NCBI GenBank assembly: GCA_947465275.1
Contig: CANIAI010000107.1
Span: 1-7,725, forward strand
Source of the DNA: Acidobacteriota bacterium
Lineage (GTDB): Bacteria > Acidobacteriota > Vicinamibacteria > Vicinamibacterales > UBA2999
DNA length: 7,725 nucleotides
Direction: 5' to 3'
The notes below the pieces were generated by a model, which saw only the letters and a program-made list of their open reading frames with translations, was not told the DNA's origin and did not search any database. The position numbers and the translations under genes were made by a program. Of the stretch, positions 1-7,652 are shown one piece after another (position 1 is the first letter of the stretch; each line of letters begins with the position of its first letter).

Positions 1-168
1 GCCGATGCGCCCGCCGTCCGCTACCCGGCGGCGGTCATCCGGGACGGCCGCAACCCCGACGGGGCGCGGCGGTTCCTGGCCTACCTGCGCGGTCCCGCCG
101 CGCGCGCCATCTTCGAACGGGCCGGCTTCGGCCTGGCGGCGTCCCCCCCCGGGGTGACCGGCCGGTGA
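1..168 (+). CDS. modA: Molybdate ABC transporter substrate-binding protein, C-terminal end (partial)
   Basis: The window opens inside a reading frame (frame 1) that ends at the TGA at 166-168. It encodes the last 55 residues of a periplasmic binding protein. The pattern YPAAVIRDGRNPDGARRF, followed by FLAYLRGPAARAIFERAGF, is the usual C-terminal lobe of ModA-type proteins: a beta strand, then the 'fail/ageing' helix ending in a GF pair. ModA captures molybdate (or tungstate) outside the inner membrane and passes it to ModB. The identity rests on this tail and on the modB and modC genes immediately downstream; the signal peptide and oxyanion-binding residues are outside the window. The stop codon overlaps the modB GTG start by 4 bases, so the two genes are almost certainly co-translated. 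Confidence 0.8.
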   Translation, partial: ADAPAVRYPAAVIRDGRNPDGARRFLAYLRGPAARAIFERAGFGLAASPPGVTGR

Positions 169-824
169 GCGCCGAGGTCCGCGAGATCGCGGTGTTCACG
201 ACGTTGGCCGCCCTCGCGGCCACGCTGGTGATGCTCGTGCCCGGCGTCGCGCTGGCCTGGCTGCTGGCCCGCCGGCGCTTTCCGGGCAAGGCGATCGTCG
301 AGACGCTCGTCTCGCTGCCGCTGGTCGTGCCGCCGGTCGCCACCGGCCTGCTGCTGCTCTGGCTGTTCGGCCGGCGCGGCCCGATCGGCGCGCTGCTCGC
401 CAGCGCCGGCATCGAACTGGTCTTCACGCCGGCGGCGGTCGTCGTGGCGATGGCACTGATGGGTCTGCCGCTGCTCGTGCGCACCGCGCGTGCCGGTTTC
501 GAGCAGGTGACGCACCGCTACGAGCAGATGGCCGAGACACTTGGGGCCGGCCCCTGGCGTGTCTTCACCACCATCACGCTGCCGCTCGCCTCGCGCAACA
601 TCGTGGCCGGCGCCGTGCTCGGCTTCTCGCGCGCGCTGGGCGAATTCGGCGCGACGATCGTCGTCGCCGGCAGCATCCCGGGGCGCACGCGCACGCTCGC
701 GGTGGGTATCTACAGCTTCATGGAGACCGGCCGTGATGCCGACGCGCTCGCCCTCGTGGCCGTGTCGGTGTCGATCGCCTTCGTGGCCGTGCTGCTCTCG
801 GGGCGCCTCGTGAGACAGGGATGA
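165..824 (+). CDS. modB: Molybdate ABC transporter permease ModB
   Basis: This 219-residue inner-membrane permease forms the channel of the molybdate importer. About five hydrophobic segments are visible, at roughly residues 11-35, 46-68, 86-106, 145-168 and 193-213, which is usual for ModB. The cytoplasmic EAA loop that docks on the ATPase is clear: E124-T-L-G-A-G, with the invariant Gly at 127 and the closing I-T-L-P at 137-140. The segment RALGEFGATIVVAG (156-169) followed by PGRTRTL is characteristic of ModB rather than of sulfate (CysT/CysW) permeases. The start is the GTG at 165 inside the modA stop (GTGA), preceded by a G-rich GGGGTGA about 8 bases upstream. The stop overlaps the modC ATG (ATGA). 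Family and role are well supported; substrate choice between molybdate and tungstate is not resolvable here. Confidence 0.92.
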   Translation: MSAEVREIAVFTTLAALAATLVMLVPGVALAWLLARRRFPGKAIVETLVSLPLVVPPVATGLLLLWLFGRRGPIGALLASAGIELVFTPAAVVVAMALMGLPLLVRTARAGFEQVTHRYEQMAETLGAGPWRVFTTITLPLASRNIVAGAVLGFSRALGEFGATIVVAGSIPGRTRTLAVGIYSFMETGRDADALALVAVSVSIAFVAVLLSGRLVRQG

Positions 825-1534
825 CGACGACCGAGTTCATCCTCGACGCCACCTGCCGTCAGGGCGCGTTCACGCTCGCGCTCGACCTGCGCGTGCAGGC
901 GCGGGCGCTGGCGCTGTTCGGGCCGTCGGGGTCCGGCAAGACCACCACGCTCGAACTGCTCGCCGGCCTGCGTACGCCCGACGCCGGCCGCCTCGCCGTC
1001 GGCGGGCGCGTGCTCGTGGACCGTGCGGCCGGTATCCACGTCCCTGCGCGCGCGCGGCGGGTCGGCTACGTGCCGCAGGACGCCCTGCTGTTCCCGCACC
1101 TGAGCGTCCGCGGGAACGTCTTCTACGGCCGCACCGACGCCGCATCGGCCGGCCTGGACGAGACGAACAGGCGCGCACTTGCCGAGGTCATGGCGCTGCT
1201 CGAGATCGAACCGTTGATGGATCGATCCGTGTCGGGACTGTCGGGCGGCGAACGCCAGCGCGTGGCGCTCGCGCGGGCGCTGCAGGCCTCGCCGGCCTTC
1301 CTGCTGCTGGACGAACCGCTGGCGGCGGTCGACCTGCCGCGCCGCCGGCGCATCGTCGAGGCGCTGCGGCGCATCCGCGACGAGCTCGCCATTCCGCTCG
1401 TCTATGTCACCCATGCCCCCGAAGAGGTGTCGGCCCTCGCCGATGCCGCCATCCTGCTCGACGGCGGCCGTGTGGTCGCGCGCGGCGCGCCGCGCGACGT
1501 GTTGCCGGTGATGGCGCCGCTGCCGGAGGCGTAG
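821..1534 (+). CDS. modC: Molybdate ABC transporter ATP-binding protein ModC, short form
   Basis: This 237-residue cytoplasmic ATPase powers molybdate import through ModB. All nucleotide-binding motifs are intact: Walker A GPSGSGKTT (34-42), Q-loop around Q86 in GYVPQDALLFPHLSVRGNV, signature LSGGE (140-144), Walker B FLLLDE (160-165), D-loop AAVD (168-171) and switch His198. The LFPHLSVRGN stretch after the Q-loop is typical of ModC. E. coli ModC is about 350 residues because it carries a C-terminal Mop/TOBE oxyanion-binding domain; this protein stops shortly after the ATPase core, so that domain is absent. The frame is closed by a TAG with no sign of a frameshift, so it looks like a naturally short form rather than a broken gene. 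The start overlaps the modB stop by ATGA, implying translational coupling. Confidence 0.9.
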   Translation: MTTTEFILDATCRQGAFTLALDLRVQARALALFGPSGSGKTTTLELLAGLRTPDAGRLAVGGRVLVDRAAGIHVPARARRVGYVPQDALLFPHLSVRGNVFYGRTDAASAGLDETNRRALAEVMALLEIEPLMDRSVSGLSGGERQRVALARALQASPAFLLLDEPLAAVDLPRRRRIVEALRRIRDELAIPLVYVTHAPEEVSALADAAILLDGGRVVARGAPRDVLPVMAPLPEA

Positions 1535-1594
1535 CCCGGGACCGCCGGCCGCCCTGCTTGACAGCGTCCCGCCGGCTCGGCCACGCTGTCGGCG

Positions 1595-2092
1595 ATGCGC
1601 CGCTCCACGTTCTCCATTGCCCTGCTCTCGTGCGCCCTCCTGGCCAGCACCGGCTGCCGGCAGCCCGACGGGCAGCCGCCCCAGCTCGTCGAGGACATGC
1701 CGAACCGGATCTACGACATGGGTCGCGATCTGCTGGCCGTGGCCTCGGGTGACGCGAGCGGCCCGAGGGACTTCGCCGAGGACCTCCGGTCATTCGCCGT
1801 GTCGCCGGCAGCCGCGGACGCGGCCGACACGCTGGCCGCCCGTATCTCGGACGCGGTCAAGGGACAGAAGCTGACCGACCAGGCGGCGCAGCAGATCGCG
1901 CACACGGGCTGGACGATTGCCGCCGGCCGCGACCTCAGCGACCGCCAGGCGAAGAGCGCGCAGGACGAACTGCGGAACCAGCTCACCACCCTGGGCTCGA
2001 CCCCGGTGACGGTCGACGCGGCCGTTGCGGCGGCCGAGGCGACCCACGCGGCGGTGACGGCCCGTCCGCGGCGCTGGTACGAGTTGTTCTGA
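1595..2092 (+). CDS. Predicted lipoprotein of unknown function
   Basis: This 165-residue protein belongs to no family I recognise. It begins with a short basic n-region (MRR), a hydrophobic stretch (residues 6-18) and a probable lipobox ending STGC, which would make Cys21 the lipidated first residue. Ser at -3 is less common than Leu, so lipidation is likely but not certain. The mature part looks mainly helical, is rich in Ala, Asp and Gln, has no obvious catalytic motif and ends in the aromatic tail RRWYELF. It lies 60 bases after modC with no convincing promoter or terminator between, and ends 3 bases before the methyltransferase-like gene, so those two are very likely one transcriptional unit. 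The start at 1595 is chosen because it gives a complete signal sequence; its ribosome binding site is weak. Confidence 0.75.
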   Translation: MRRSTFSIALLSCALLASTGCRQPDGQPPQLVEDMPNRIYDMGRDLLAVASGDASGPRDFAEDLRSFAVSPAAADAADTLAARISDAVKGQKLTDQAAQQIAHTGWTIAAGRDLSDRQAKSAQDELRNQLTTLGSTPVTVDAAVAAAEATHAAVTARPRRWYELF

Positions 2093-2095
2093 GGC

Positions 2096-3403
2096 ATGTC
2101 TGGGCACGCGGCTGGCAGCGGATCCGGCGCGCGGTCGTGGATTCGCCGGCTCGCCTCGCGCCTGCGCGGCGGGTCGGGGGGCGCCACGCCCGCCTCGCGT
2201 GCCACACGACCCGCGCCACCCGTCACCCCGGCGCAGCCGCCGTCCGGTGTCACACCGATCCCGGCCGATCGCATCGACGCGCTGACCGCGTGTCCCGTCT
2301 GCGGCGGCACCGCCTTCCGTCAGGTCTCGCCGTTCAACCGGCTGGTGCTCGCACCGTGGACGCCTGACGACCGCGCCGTCCGCTATCGCTACTCGCTCTG
2401 CCGCGCGTGCGGCGTCGTCTTCGCGGCCCTCCGGCCGGGCGGCCCGCGCATCGAGTGGCTGATCGGCCACTTCGAAGAGGCGCTCGGCCGCGCGGACGTC
2501 GGTGAGACGCGTGAGGGGAAGTACGCCATCACCTCGTCGGGGCTCAGCGACGAGCAGCGCGACCGGCTGCGCGCGCTCGCCGCGCCAGGCGTGTTCGTGT
2601 CTGAGCACAGCGGCATCAGCCGCAAGGCATACCTGCCGGGGCTGATGGGCGACCGACTCGCGACCAGCGCCCATGTCGAGCTGCTCACGTCGCTGCTCGA
2701 CCTGCGCGGCGCGCGGGTGCTCGAGGTGCGGTCGCGGCTCGGCTCCATTTCCGCCGGCCTGCAGCGCCTGTGCGGCGCCCTCCCGCACGCGATGGCGCTC
2801 TTCCCGAACCAGCAGTTCCTCATCCAGGAGGTCTACGGCATCCCGGCCTCGGTCGGGATCGACTTCGAGCACTTCTCCGTGCCGTTCGAGGGGCCGTTCG
2901 ACCTGGTCGTCGCCAACCACATGCTGACGCACGCGCTGCGTCCGTCCGCGCTGCTCGCGACGATCCACGCGAGCCTCGCGCCGGGCGGGCACCTCTACGT
3001 CTTCAACGAGCCCGATGAACGCGAATACCTGGCCGACGGCAAGTCGATGTTCAACACGCTGAACCCGTTCCACATGCAGGCGTTCGACGGCCCGTCGCTC
3101 GGGCGCGCCCTCGAGGCCAACGGCTTCGCGGTGCGCTTCTCGACGCTGTATCAGGGCTCGCGCATCTGTCTCGCGCAGAAGGTGGAGCGGCGGGACGACT
3201 GGGAACGGATCCCCAACGGCTCACGCTCGCGGCGCGAGAAGGCGTACGCCCTCGCGCTCGAGCGCGCTCTGCTTGGCGTGCCGCCGCACGCGCGGGGACG
3301 CCTCGACGAGCCGTGGGAGGCGATTCTCGAGCGAGGGCGCGCCGCCGGCCTGATCGACGAGAGCCGCAAGGGCGCACCCAAGCTGACGCGCGCGCCGAAG
3401 TGA
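2096..3403 (+). CDS. Zinc-ribbon protein with class I methyltransferase-like domain (degenerate SAM motif)
   Basis: Residues 1-57 of this 435-residue protein are low-complexity (Gly, Arg, Pro, Ala) and probably disordered. A four-cysteine zinc ribbon follows, CPVC (66-69) and CRAC (102-105), the pattern often found in front of Methyltransf_23-like domains. From about 206 a Rossmann methyltransferase fold can be followed: ARVLEV (206-211), FDLVVANHMLTHALRP (268-283, the usual FDxVxxxHxLEH position), SLAPGGHLYVF (293-303), and NPFHMQAF before SLGRALEANGF. The glycine motif I reads EVRSRLG instead of the usual ExGxGxG, and the acidic residue normally ending strand 2 is not apparent. It may therefore not bind SAM normally. 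The ATG at 2096 is used because no in-frame GTG or ATG lies nearby; its own SD is too close (GAGG, 2091-2094), so translation probably depends on the lipoprotein gene 3 bases upstream. Fold confidence is high; substrate is unknown. Confidence 0.8.
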   Translation: MSGHAAGSGSGARSWIRRLASRLRGGSGGATPASRATRPAPPVTPAQPPSGVTPIPADRIDALTACPVCGGTAFRQVSPFNRLVLAPWTPDDRAVRYRYSLCRACGVVFAALRPGGPRIEWLIGHFEEALGRADVGETREGKYAITSSGLSDEQRDRLRALAAPGVFVSEHSGISRKAYLPGLMGDRLATSAHVELLTSLLDLRGARVLEVRSRLGSISAGLQRLCGALPHAMALFPNQQFLIQEVYGIPASVGIDFEHFSVPFEGPFDLVVANHMLTHALRPSALLATIHASLAPGGHLYVFNEPDEREYLADGKSMFNTLNPFHMQAFDGPSLGRALEANGFAVRFSTLYQGSRICLAQKVERRDDWERIPNGSRSRREKAYALALERALLGVPPHARGRLDEPWEAILERGRAAGLIDESRKGAPKLTRAPK

Positions 3404-3477
3404 CGATGAACTGATTCGGAGCGGGTGCCGGGAAGTGCGGCGGGCGTGCGGCGGGAGTAGGGGGCCTTGCGGAGGGG

Positions 3478-3517
3478 GCGCACCACGCGGGAGCCGGCTG
3501 GCTCCCACGTGGCGTGC
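3478..3517. terminator. Strong intergenic hairpin between convergent genes
   Basis: The inner stem GGGAGCC/GGCTCCC (3489-3495 with 3500-3506) closes a GGCT tetraloop. After one mismatch the pairing continues (3483-3487 with 3508-3512), and after another it extends to 3478/3517. The hairpin sits 12 bases beyond the metK stop and 75 bases beyond the methyltransferase-like stop, so it probably ends metK transcription and can act on both strands. There is no T-tract on either side, so the terminator role is inferred from position and stability. Confidence 0.6.
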
Positions 3518-3528
3518 GGTGCGTCTGG

Positions 3529-4665
<1,137 letters not shown>

Positions 4666-4669
4666 GAGG

Positions 4670-4675
4670 CTCCTT
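4670..4675 (-). promoter_or_regulatory. metK ribosome binding site
   Basis: AAGGAG on the - strand lies 4 bases before the ATG at 4665. The alternative upstream ATG (4683) has no comparable sequence before it, so this site decides the metK start. Confidence 0.75.
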
Positions 4676-4705
4676 CGGATCAAAGACGACAGACGACTTA
4701 GACAG

Positions 4706-4760
4706 CGCGGCGCCGGGAGTGCCGGCGGCGCGGCCTATCAAGTCGTGAAATCGCCGCGCC
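4706..4760 (-). promoter_or_regulatory. metK leader with two competing hairpins
   Basis: The roughly 100-base untranslated leader of metK contains two GC-rich stems. Hairpin A pairs 4753-4760 with 4727-4734: a perfect 8-bp stem, GGCGCGGC/GCCGCGCC on the - strand, with an 18-base loop. Hairpin B pairs 4706-4709 and 4711-4716 with 4722-4727 and 4729-4732: 10 pairs with one mismatch and a 5-base loop. Both want bases 4727-4732, so the full forms exclude each other, as in an attenuator or riboswitch. I cannot match it to any SAM riboswitch class, and neither stem is followed by a U-run. Structure is seen; regulation is inference. Confidence 0.4.
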
Positions 4761-4789
4761 CGCAAAACGGACCAGTATAGATCGTGAAA
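4743..4789 (-). repeat. Duplicated 8-mer TTTCACGA in metK promoter/leader
   Basis: On the - strand TTTCACGA occurs at 4782-4789, in the spacer between the -35 and -10 boxes, and again at 4743-4750, in the loop of leader hairpin A. The two copies are 39 bases apart and share further similarity upstream (GGCCG and GGCGA). They could be a regulator's half-sites or chance. Confidence 0.4.
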
Positions 4790-4803
4790 CGGCCGAAGGC
4801 CAA
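4774..4803 (-). promoter_or_regulatory. Probable sigma70-type promoter of metK
   Basis: On the - strand a TATACT -10 box (4774-4779) lies 18 bases downstream of TTGGCC (4798-4803), a -35 box matching the TTG half of the consensus. Transcription would start near 4767, leaving about 100 untranslated bases before the metK ATG. The AT-rich -10 stands out in otherwise very GC-rich DNA. Confidence 0.55.
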
Positions 4804-4843
4804 GCAGGACAGCGGTTTCGGGACGTTAAGGGGGTAGGGATCC

Positions 4844-4873
4844 CCCGGACGACGGGCGGTCCCGTCGTCCGGG
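4844..4873 (-). terminator. Hairpin terminator of the beta-barrel gene
   Basis: A perfect 13-bp stem (CCCGGACGACGGG at 4844-4856, complement at 4861-4873) closes a 4-base loop, 13 bases after the beta-barrel stop codon. No clean U-run follows on the - strand (CCCTACCCCCTT is the nearest), but position and stability fit an intrinsic terminator, as GC-rich genomes often have. It would insulate metK's promoter from transcription through the barrel gene. Confidence 0.65.
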
Positions 4874-4886
4874 CGGGTGAGGGGTC

Positions 4887-5468
4887 TTACCAGCGCAGCG
4901 TGACGCCGACCGTGCCGCGCCAGAAGTCGAAATTGCCGACCGAGACGTCGAACTCGTTGTCCTCGTCGGGGTCCTGCAGCGCCCGGAAATACCGGACGTC
5001 GCCCCGCAGGCCGACATGCGAGTTGAAGAAGCCGATCGCCCCGGCGCCGAGGTTGAAGCCGAAGTCGTTGTTGTCGGCCTTGAACGCGTCGCCCGCGTCC
5101 ACCTTCGACTTCAGCAACCCGACGCCGGCCACGCCGTAGGGGCGGAAGCCGCCGCCGGTCTGGCCGCCCACCGGAATGCCGACCAGCAGGTTGCCCATCG
5201 CCGTGAACACGTTGTTGCTGCCGGTGAAGTCGAGGCTGCCGTTGGCGTCACTCGCCTCGAAGAAGTTCGGCGTGACGCCGAAGTCCACTTCCCAGCCGAC
5301 GACGCCGGCGCCCATCCAGCCGAGCGAGGCACCGTAGGTGAGGTGCTCGTTGCCGCTGGCGTCGCCGCCGAAGGTGGTGCCGATGTTCGGCGTGAAGAGC
5401 CAGTCGGCCCGCGCCGAGGCCGGCGCGAGCAGCAGCGCGAAGGCTGCAATGAGGGCATACCGCTTCAT
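4887..5468 (-). CDS. Small outer-membrane beta-barrel protein
   Basis: This 193-residue protein has a classic signal peptide (MKRYALIAAFALLLAPASARA, cleavage probably before Asp22). The mature chain is built of alternating, Gly- and aromatic-rich strands typical of OMP_b-brl-type 8-stranded barrels, including FRPYGVAGVGLL (108-119), NLGAGAIGFF (139-148) and HVGLRGDVRYFR (151-162). It ends in GVTLRW, a terminal aromatic that matches the outer-membrane insertion signal. The specific role (porin, adhesin or structural barrel) cannot be told. The frame is open 13 codons further upstream, but the ATG at 5468 is right: it has an excellent SD and starts the signal peptide. It lies 108 bases after the decarboxylase; I found no good promoter there, so it may be read through from the upstream genes or have its own unrecognised one. 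Confidence 0.88.
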   Translation of the reverse strand: MKRYALIAAFALLLAPASARADWLFTPNIGTTFGGDASGNEHLTYGASLGWMGAGVVGWEVDFGVTPNFFEASDANGSLDFTGSNNVFTAMGNLLVGIPVGGQTGGGFRPYGVAGVGLLKSKVDAGDAFKADNNDFGFNLGAGAIGFFNSHVGLRGDVRYFRALQDPDEDNEFDVSVGNFDFWRGTVGVTLRW

Positions 5469-5472
5469 GAAA

Positions 5473-5479
5473 TCCTCCT
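5473..5479 (-). promoter_or_regulatory. Ribosome binding site of the beta-barrel gene
   Basis: AGGAGGA, nearly the full anti-16S complement, lies a few bases before the ATG at 5468. It fixes the start there rather than at the upstream in-frame ATG and suggests high expression, as expected for an abundant outer-membrane protein. Confidence 0.85.
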
Positions 5480-5576
5480 GGACAAGTCGTCCTCTCGACG
5501 GCCGCATCAGGCGGATCGCGTCGTGGTGCCGGAGGTTGCAAGCGGTATTCCGGGCAACTGGCTGTGGTGGCGCGAT

Positions 5577-7073
5577 TTACGGCGCCGGCTCGTCCGTGAG
5601 GGCCGCGAGCGCCTCCCCGACCCGCTGCCAGGCCCGGGTGACGTGGGCTTCGGTCGTCCGCAGGTGCCCGACCGCGAGGCGCAGCACGAGGCGGCCGTGC
5701 AGGCGGGTGCTCGACAGGAAGACCTCGCCCGAGGCGTTGACCGCCTCGAGCAGTCGCTCGTTCAACTGATCGAGCGCGGCATCGTCGGGCCAGCGGGAGC
5801 CCGGCGCCCCGGCGGCGGCCGGCCCCTGTGTGGGGACCGCGCGGAAGCAGACGACGCTGAACGGCACCGGCGCGAGCCGCTCCATGTCGGGGTGCGCGTC
5901 GACCCACCCGGCGAACAGCCGCGCGAGCCGCATGTGCTCCTCGAGGTGCGCGCGGATGCCGCTCGCGCCGAAGTGGCGCAGCACCATCCAGAGCTTGAGC
6001 GCGCGGAAGCGCCGTCCGAGCTGCACCCCCGTGTCCATCAGGTTGCGTGCGCCGTCGGATGCCCGCAGGTACGGCGGCACGAGCGAGAAGGCCTGGCGCA
6101 CGACGTCCATGCGGCGGCAGTAGAAGGCGCTCAGGTCGAACGGGGTGAAGAGCCACTTGTGCGGGTTGACCACGATCGAGCTGGCCGCCTCCCACCCCGC
6201 GAAGCGCGACCGGCACGAGGGCAGCATGGCCGTCACCCCTGCGTACGCCGCGTCGACATGCAGCCAGAGCCGCTGCTCGTCGCAGATCTCCGCGATCGCC
6301 GCGACCGGGTCCACGCTGGTGGTCGAGGTCGTGCCGACGGTCGCGACCACGGCCATCGGGATGGCGCCCGCGCGCCGGTCGGTCTCGATCGCCGCACGCA
6401 GCAGCTCGGGGCGCATCCGGAACTCGTGATCGCACGGCACCTTCACCAGTGAGGCCTGGCCGAGTCCCAGCAGGATGACCGCCTTCTCGACGGACGAGTG
6501 CGCCTGCTCGGAGCCGTAGACGCGCAACGCCCGCCCGCCAAGCGCCTGCATCCCGTGCTCGCGGACCTCTGGTGCGATCGCCTCGCGGGCCGCCGCCAGG
6601 GCGTGCAGGGTCGAGATCGACGCGGTGTCGTAGATGACTCCCTCGAATGCCTCGGGGAGCCCGAGCAGCTGCCGCAGCCAGCCGAGCGCGACCTCCTCGA
6701 GCTCCGTGGCGGCGGGGGAGGTGCGCCACAGCATCGCCTGCTGGTTGAGCGCCGCGGAGAGGAGTTCCGCGAGCACGCCGGGCGCGCTCGCGGTGATGGC
6801 GAAGTAGCCGAAGAAGCCCGGATGGTTCCAGTGCGTGAGCGCGGGGACGAGGACGCGCTCGAAGTCGTCGAGGATCGCCGCGTACGTCTCGCCCTGCTCG
6901 GGGGCCGACGCGGGGAGCGCGCGGCGCACGTCGCCCGGCGCCACCGAGGGCAGCACCGGGTAGCGCTCCGCGCCGCCGAGATAGTCGGCGACCCAGTCGA
7001 TCAGCTCGTGCCCGTGGCGCCTGAACGCGTCGAGATCGTCCGCGGCCGGCGCCGCGGGCGGCGCGTCGCTCAC
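5577..7073 (-). CDS. PLP-dependent decarboxylase, aromatic-L-amino-acid decarboxylase family
   Basis: This 498-residue cytoplasmic group II decarboxylase probably converts an aromatic amino acid (Trp, Tyr, Phe or DOPA) to its amine. Motifs follow animal and plant AADC in order: HWNHPGFFGYF (81-91), WRTSPAATELE (116-126), SEQAHSSVEKA (188-198) with the PLP-stacking His192, TVGTTSTTSVDP (245-256), HVDAAYAG (272-279) with Asp274 for the pyridine nitrogen, and NPHKW (303-307) with the Schiff-base Lys306. LVPPYL keeps a Tyr (335) at the catalytic-loop position where Phe marks aldehyde synthases, and His192 is also kept, so a true decarboxylase is favoured. QLGRRFRALKLWMVLRHFG (351-369) is conserved too. 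The GTG start overlaps the phosphatase stop (GTGA), with only AAGAAG before it, so translation is probably coupled. The exact substrate cannot be read from sequence by eye. Confidence 0.9.
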   Translation of the reverse strand: MSDAPPAAPAADDLDAFRRHGHELIDWVADYLGGAERYPVLPSVAPGDVRRALPASAPEQGETYAAILDDFERVLVPALTHWNHPGFFGYFAITASAPGVLAELLSAALNQQAMLWRTSPAATELEEVALGWLRQLLGLPEAFEGVIYDTASISTLHALAAAREAIAPEVREHGMQALGGRALRVYGSEQAHSSVEKAVILLGLGQASLVKVPCDHEFRMRPELLRAAIETDRRAGAIPMAVVATVGTTSTTSVDPVAAIAEICDEQRLWLHVDAAYAGVTAMLPSCRSRFAGWEAASSIVVNPHKWLFTPFDLSAFYCRRMDVVRQAFSLVPPYLRASDGARNLMDTGVQLGRRFRALKLWMVLRHFGASGIRAHLEEHMRLARLFAGWVDAHPDMERLAPVPFSVVCFRAVPTQGPAAAGAPGSRWPDDAALDQLNERLLEAVNASGEVFLSSTRLHGRLVLRLAVGHLRTTEAHVTRAWQRVGEALAALTDEPAP

Positions 7074-7615
7074 TTCTTATGCGTGGCGATGTACTGCGTG
7101 GCGAACTCCGCGAGCTTCGGGTCGCGCAGGCCGATCGCTTCAGCCTCGGTCTTCGCGCGGTCGATCGCCCAGCCGTCCTGCAGCACGCGCTTGATCATCC
7201 AGACGCCGCCGACCCGGTTCGCCGAGCCGCAGTGGATGAACGCCGGCTGGTTCGCCTTGTTCGAGACCTCGGCGAGGAAGCGGTCGACCACCTTCGGGTC
7301 GGGCATCGCCGCATCGAACGGCACGCCGATGTACTTGATGCCGGCCGCCTGCGCCGCCGCGGCCTCCTGCTCGACGTTCGCGCCCGGCTCGGACGGCAGC
7401 CGCAGGTTGATGACCGAGACGAAGCCTTCCTTCTTCAACGTGGGCATCGCCGAGGCGTCGGTCGCCCCGCCGCAGCCGATCGTGGCGTCAACCCGCGAGA
7501 AGTTGCGGATCCCCGCGACGTCGATCTTCTGCACCTGGGCGGAAGCCGACGGGACCAACGGGGTGGCGACGGTGGCGCAGAGGGCGACGGCAGAGAACAG
7601 CGTGCGCATCTTCAT
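7070..7615 (-). CDS. Secreted dual-specificity-phosphatase-like protein (CX4R, DUF442/PTP-NADK type)
   Basis: The 181 residues start with a signal peptide (MKMRTLFSAVALCATVATP... ending SASA, cleavage probably after Ala26), so it acts in the periplasm or outside. The rest matches small cysteine phosphatases related to DUF442 (beta-lactamase-hydrolase-like) and PTP-NADK domains: RNFSRVD with IGCGG (37-50), SVINLRLPSEPG (67-78), GIKYIGVPFD (92-101) and the active-site loop HCGSANRVGGVW (128-139), with nucleophile Cys129 and phosphate-binding Arg134. The CX4R spacing is that of this family rather than CX5R of classical PTPs. The start at 7615 has a GGAG 8 bases upstream. Its stop overlaps the decarboxylase start by GTGA. 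Substrate is unknown; such proteins are often annotated only as hypothetical or as sulfur-transferase/phosphatase. Confidence 0.82.
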   Translation of the reverse strand: MKMRTLFSAVALCATVATPLVPSASAQVQKIDVAGIRNFSRVDATIGCGGATDASAMPTLKKEGFVSVINLRLPSEPGANVEQEAAAAQAAGIKYIGVPFDAAMPDPKVVDRFLAEVSNKANQPAFIHCGSANRVGGVWMIKRVLQDGWAIDRAKTEAEAIGLRDPKLAEFATQYIATHKK

Positions 7616-7625
7616 GGGTCGGTCT

Positions 7626-7650
7626 CCGGCAGGACTGGATGTCCTGCCGG
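7626..7650 (-). promoter_or_regulatory. Perfect hairpin in the phosphatase leader, touching the SD
   Basis: On the - strand a perfect 10-bp stem (CCGGCAGGAC/GTCCTGCCGG) closes a 5-base loop. It lies between a TACAAT -10 box and the start codon, so it is near or at the 5' end of the mRNA. Its last two G's (7626-7627) are the first two of the GGAG SD (7624-7627), so folding would partly hide the ribosome binding site. It could also be an operator palindrome. It is the only such structure in front of the two-gene unit. Confidence 0.55.
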
Positions 7651-7652
7651 GA

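Noticed and set aside
1558..1563. TTGACA, a perfect -35 hexamer, before the lipoprotein gene
   Set aside because: No -10-like sequence lies 16-18 bases downstream (CCACGC region), so I do not call a promoter.
1790..3073. 427-codon open frame on the - strand
   Set aside because: It is antisense to the lipoprotein and methyltransferase-like genes, with Arg-rich composition and no recognisable motif.
3435..3455. Tandem GTGCGGCGGG repeat (3435-3444 and 3446-3455)
   Set aside because: Two short GC-rich copies in an intergenic gap are readily explained by composition.
4666..4773. Known SAM riboswitch upstream of metK
   Set aside because: I cannot recognise the conserved core of any known SAM or SAH class; only competing hairpins are reported.
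5535..5558. Small inverted repeat GTTGC/GCAAC after the decarboxylase
   Set aside because: A 5-bp stem with a 14-base loop is too weak to call a terminator.
5016..6729. Long open frames on the + strand (5016-6452) and in another - strand frame (5248-6729)
   Set aside because: Both overlap the beta-barrel and decarboxylase genes, whose motifs are clear; the alternative translations are Arg/Ala/Gly-rich and show no domain.
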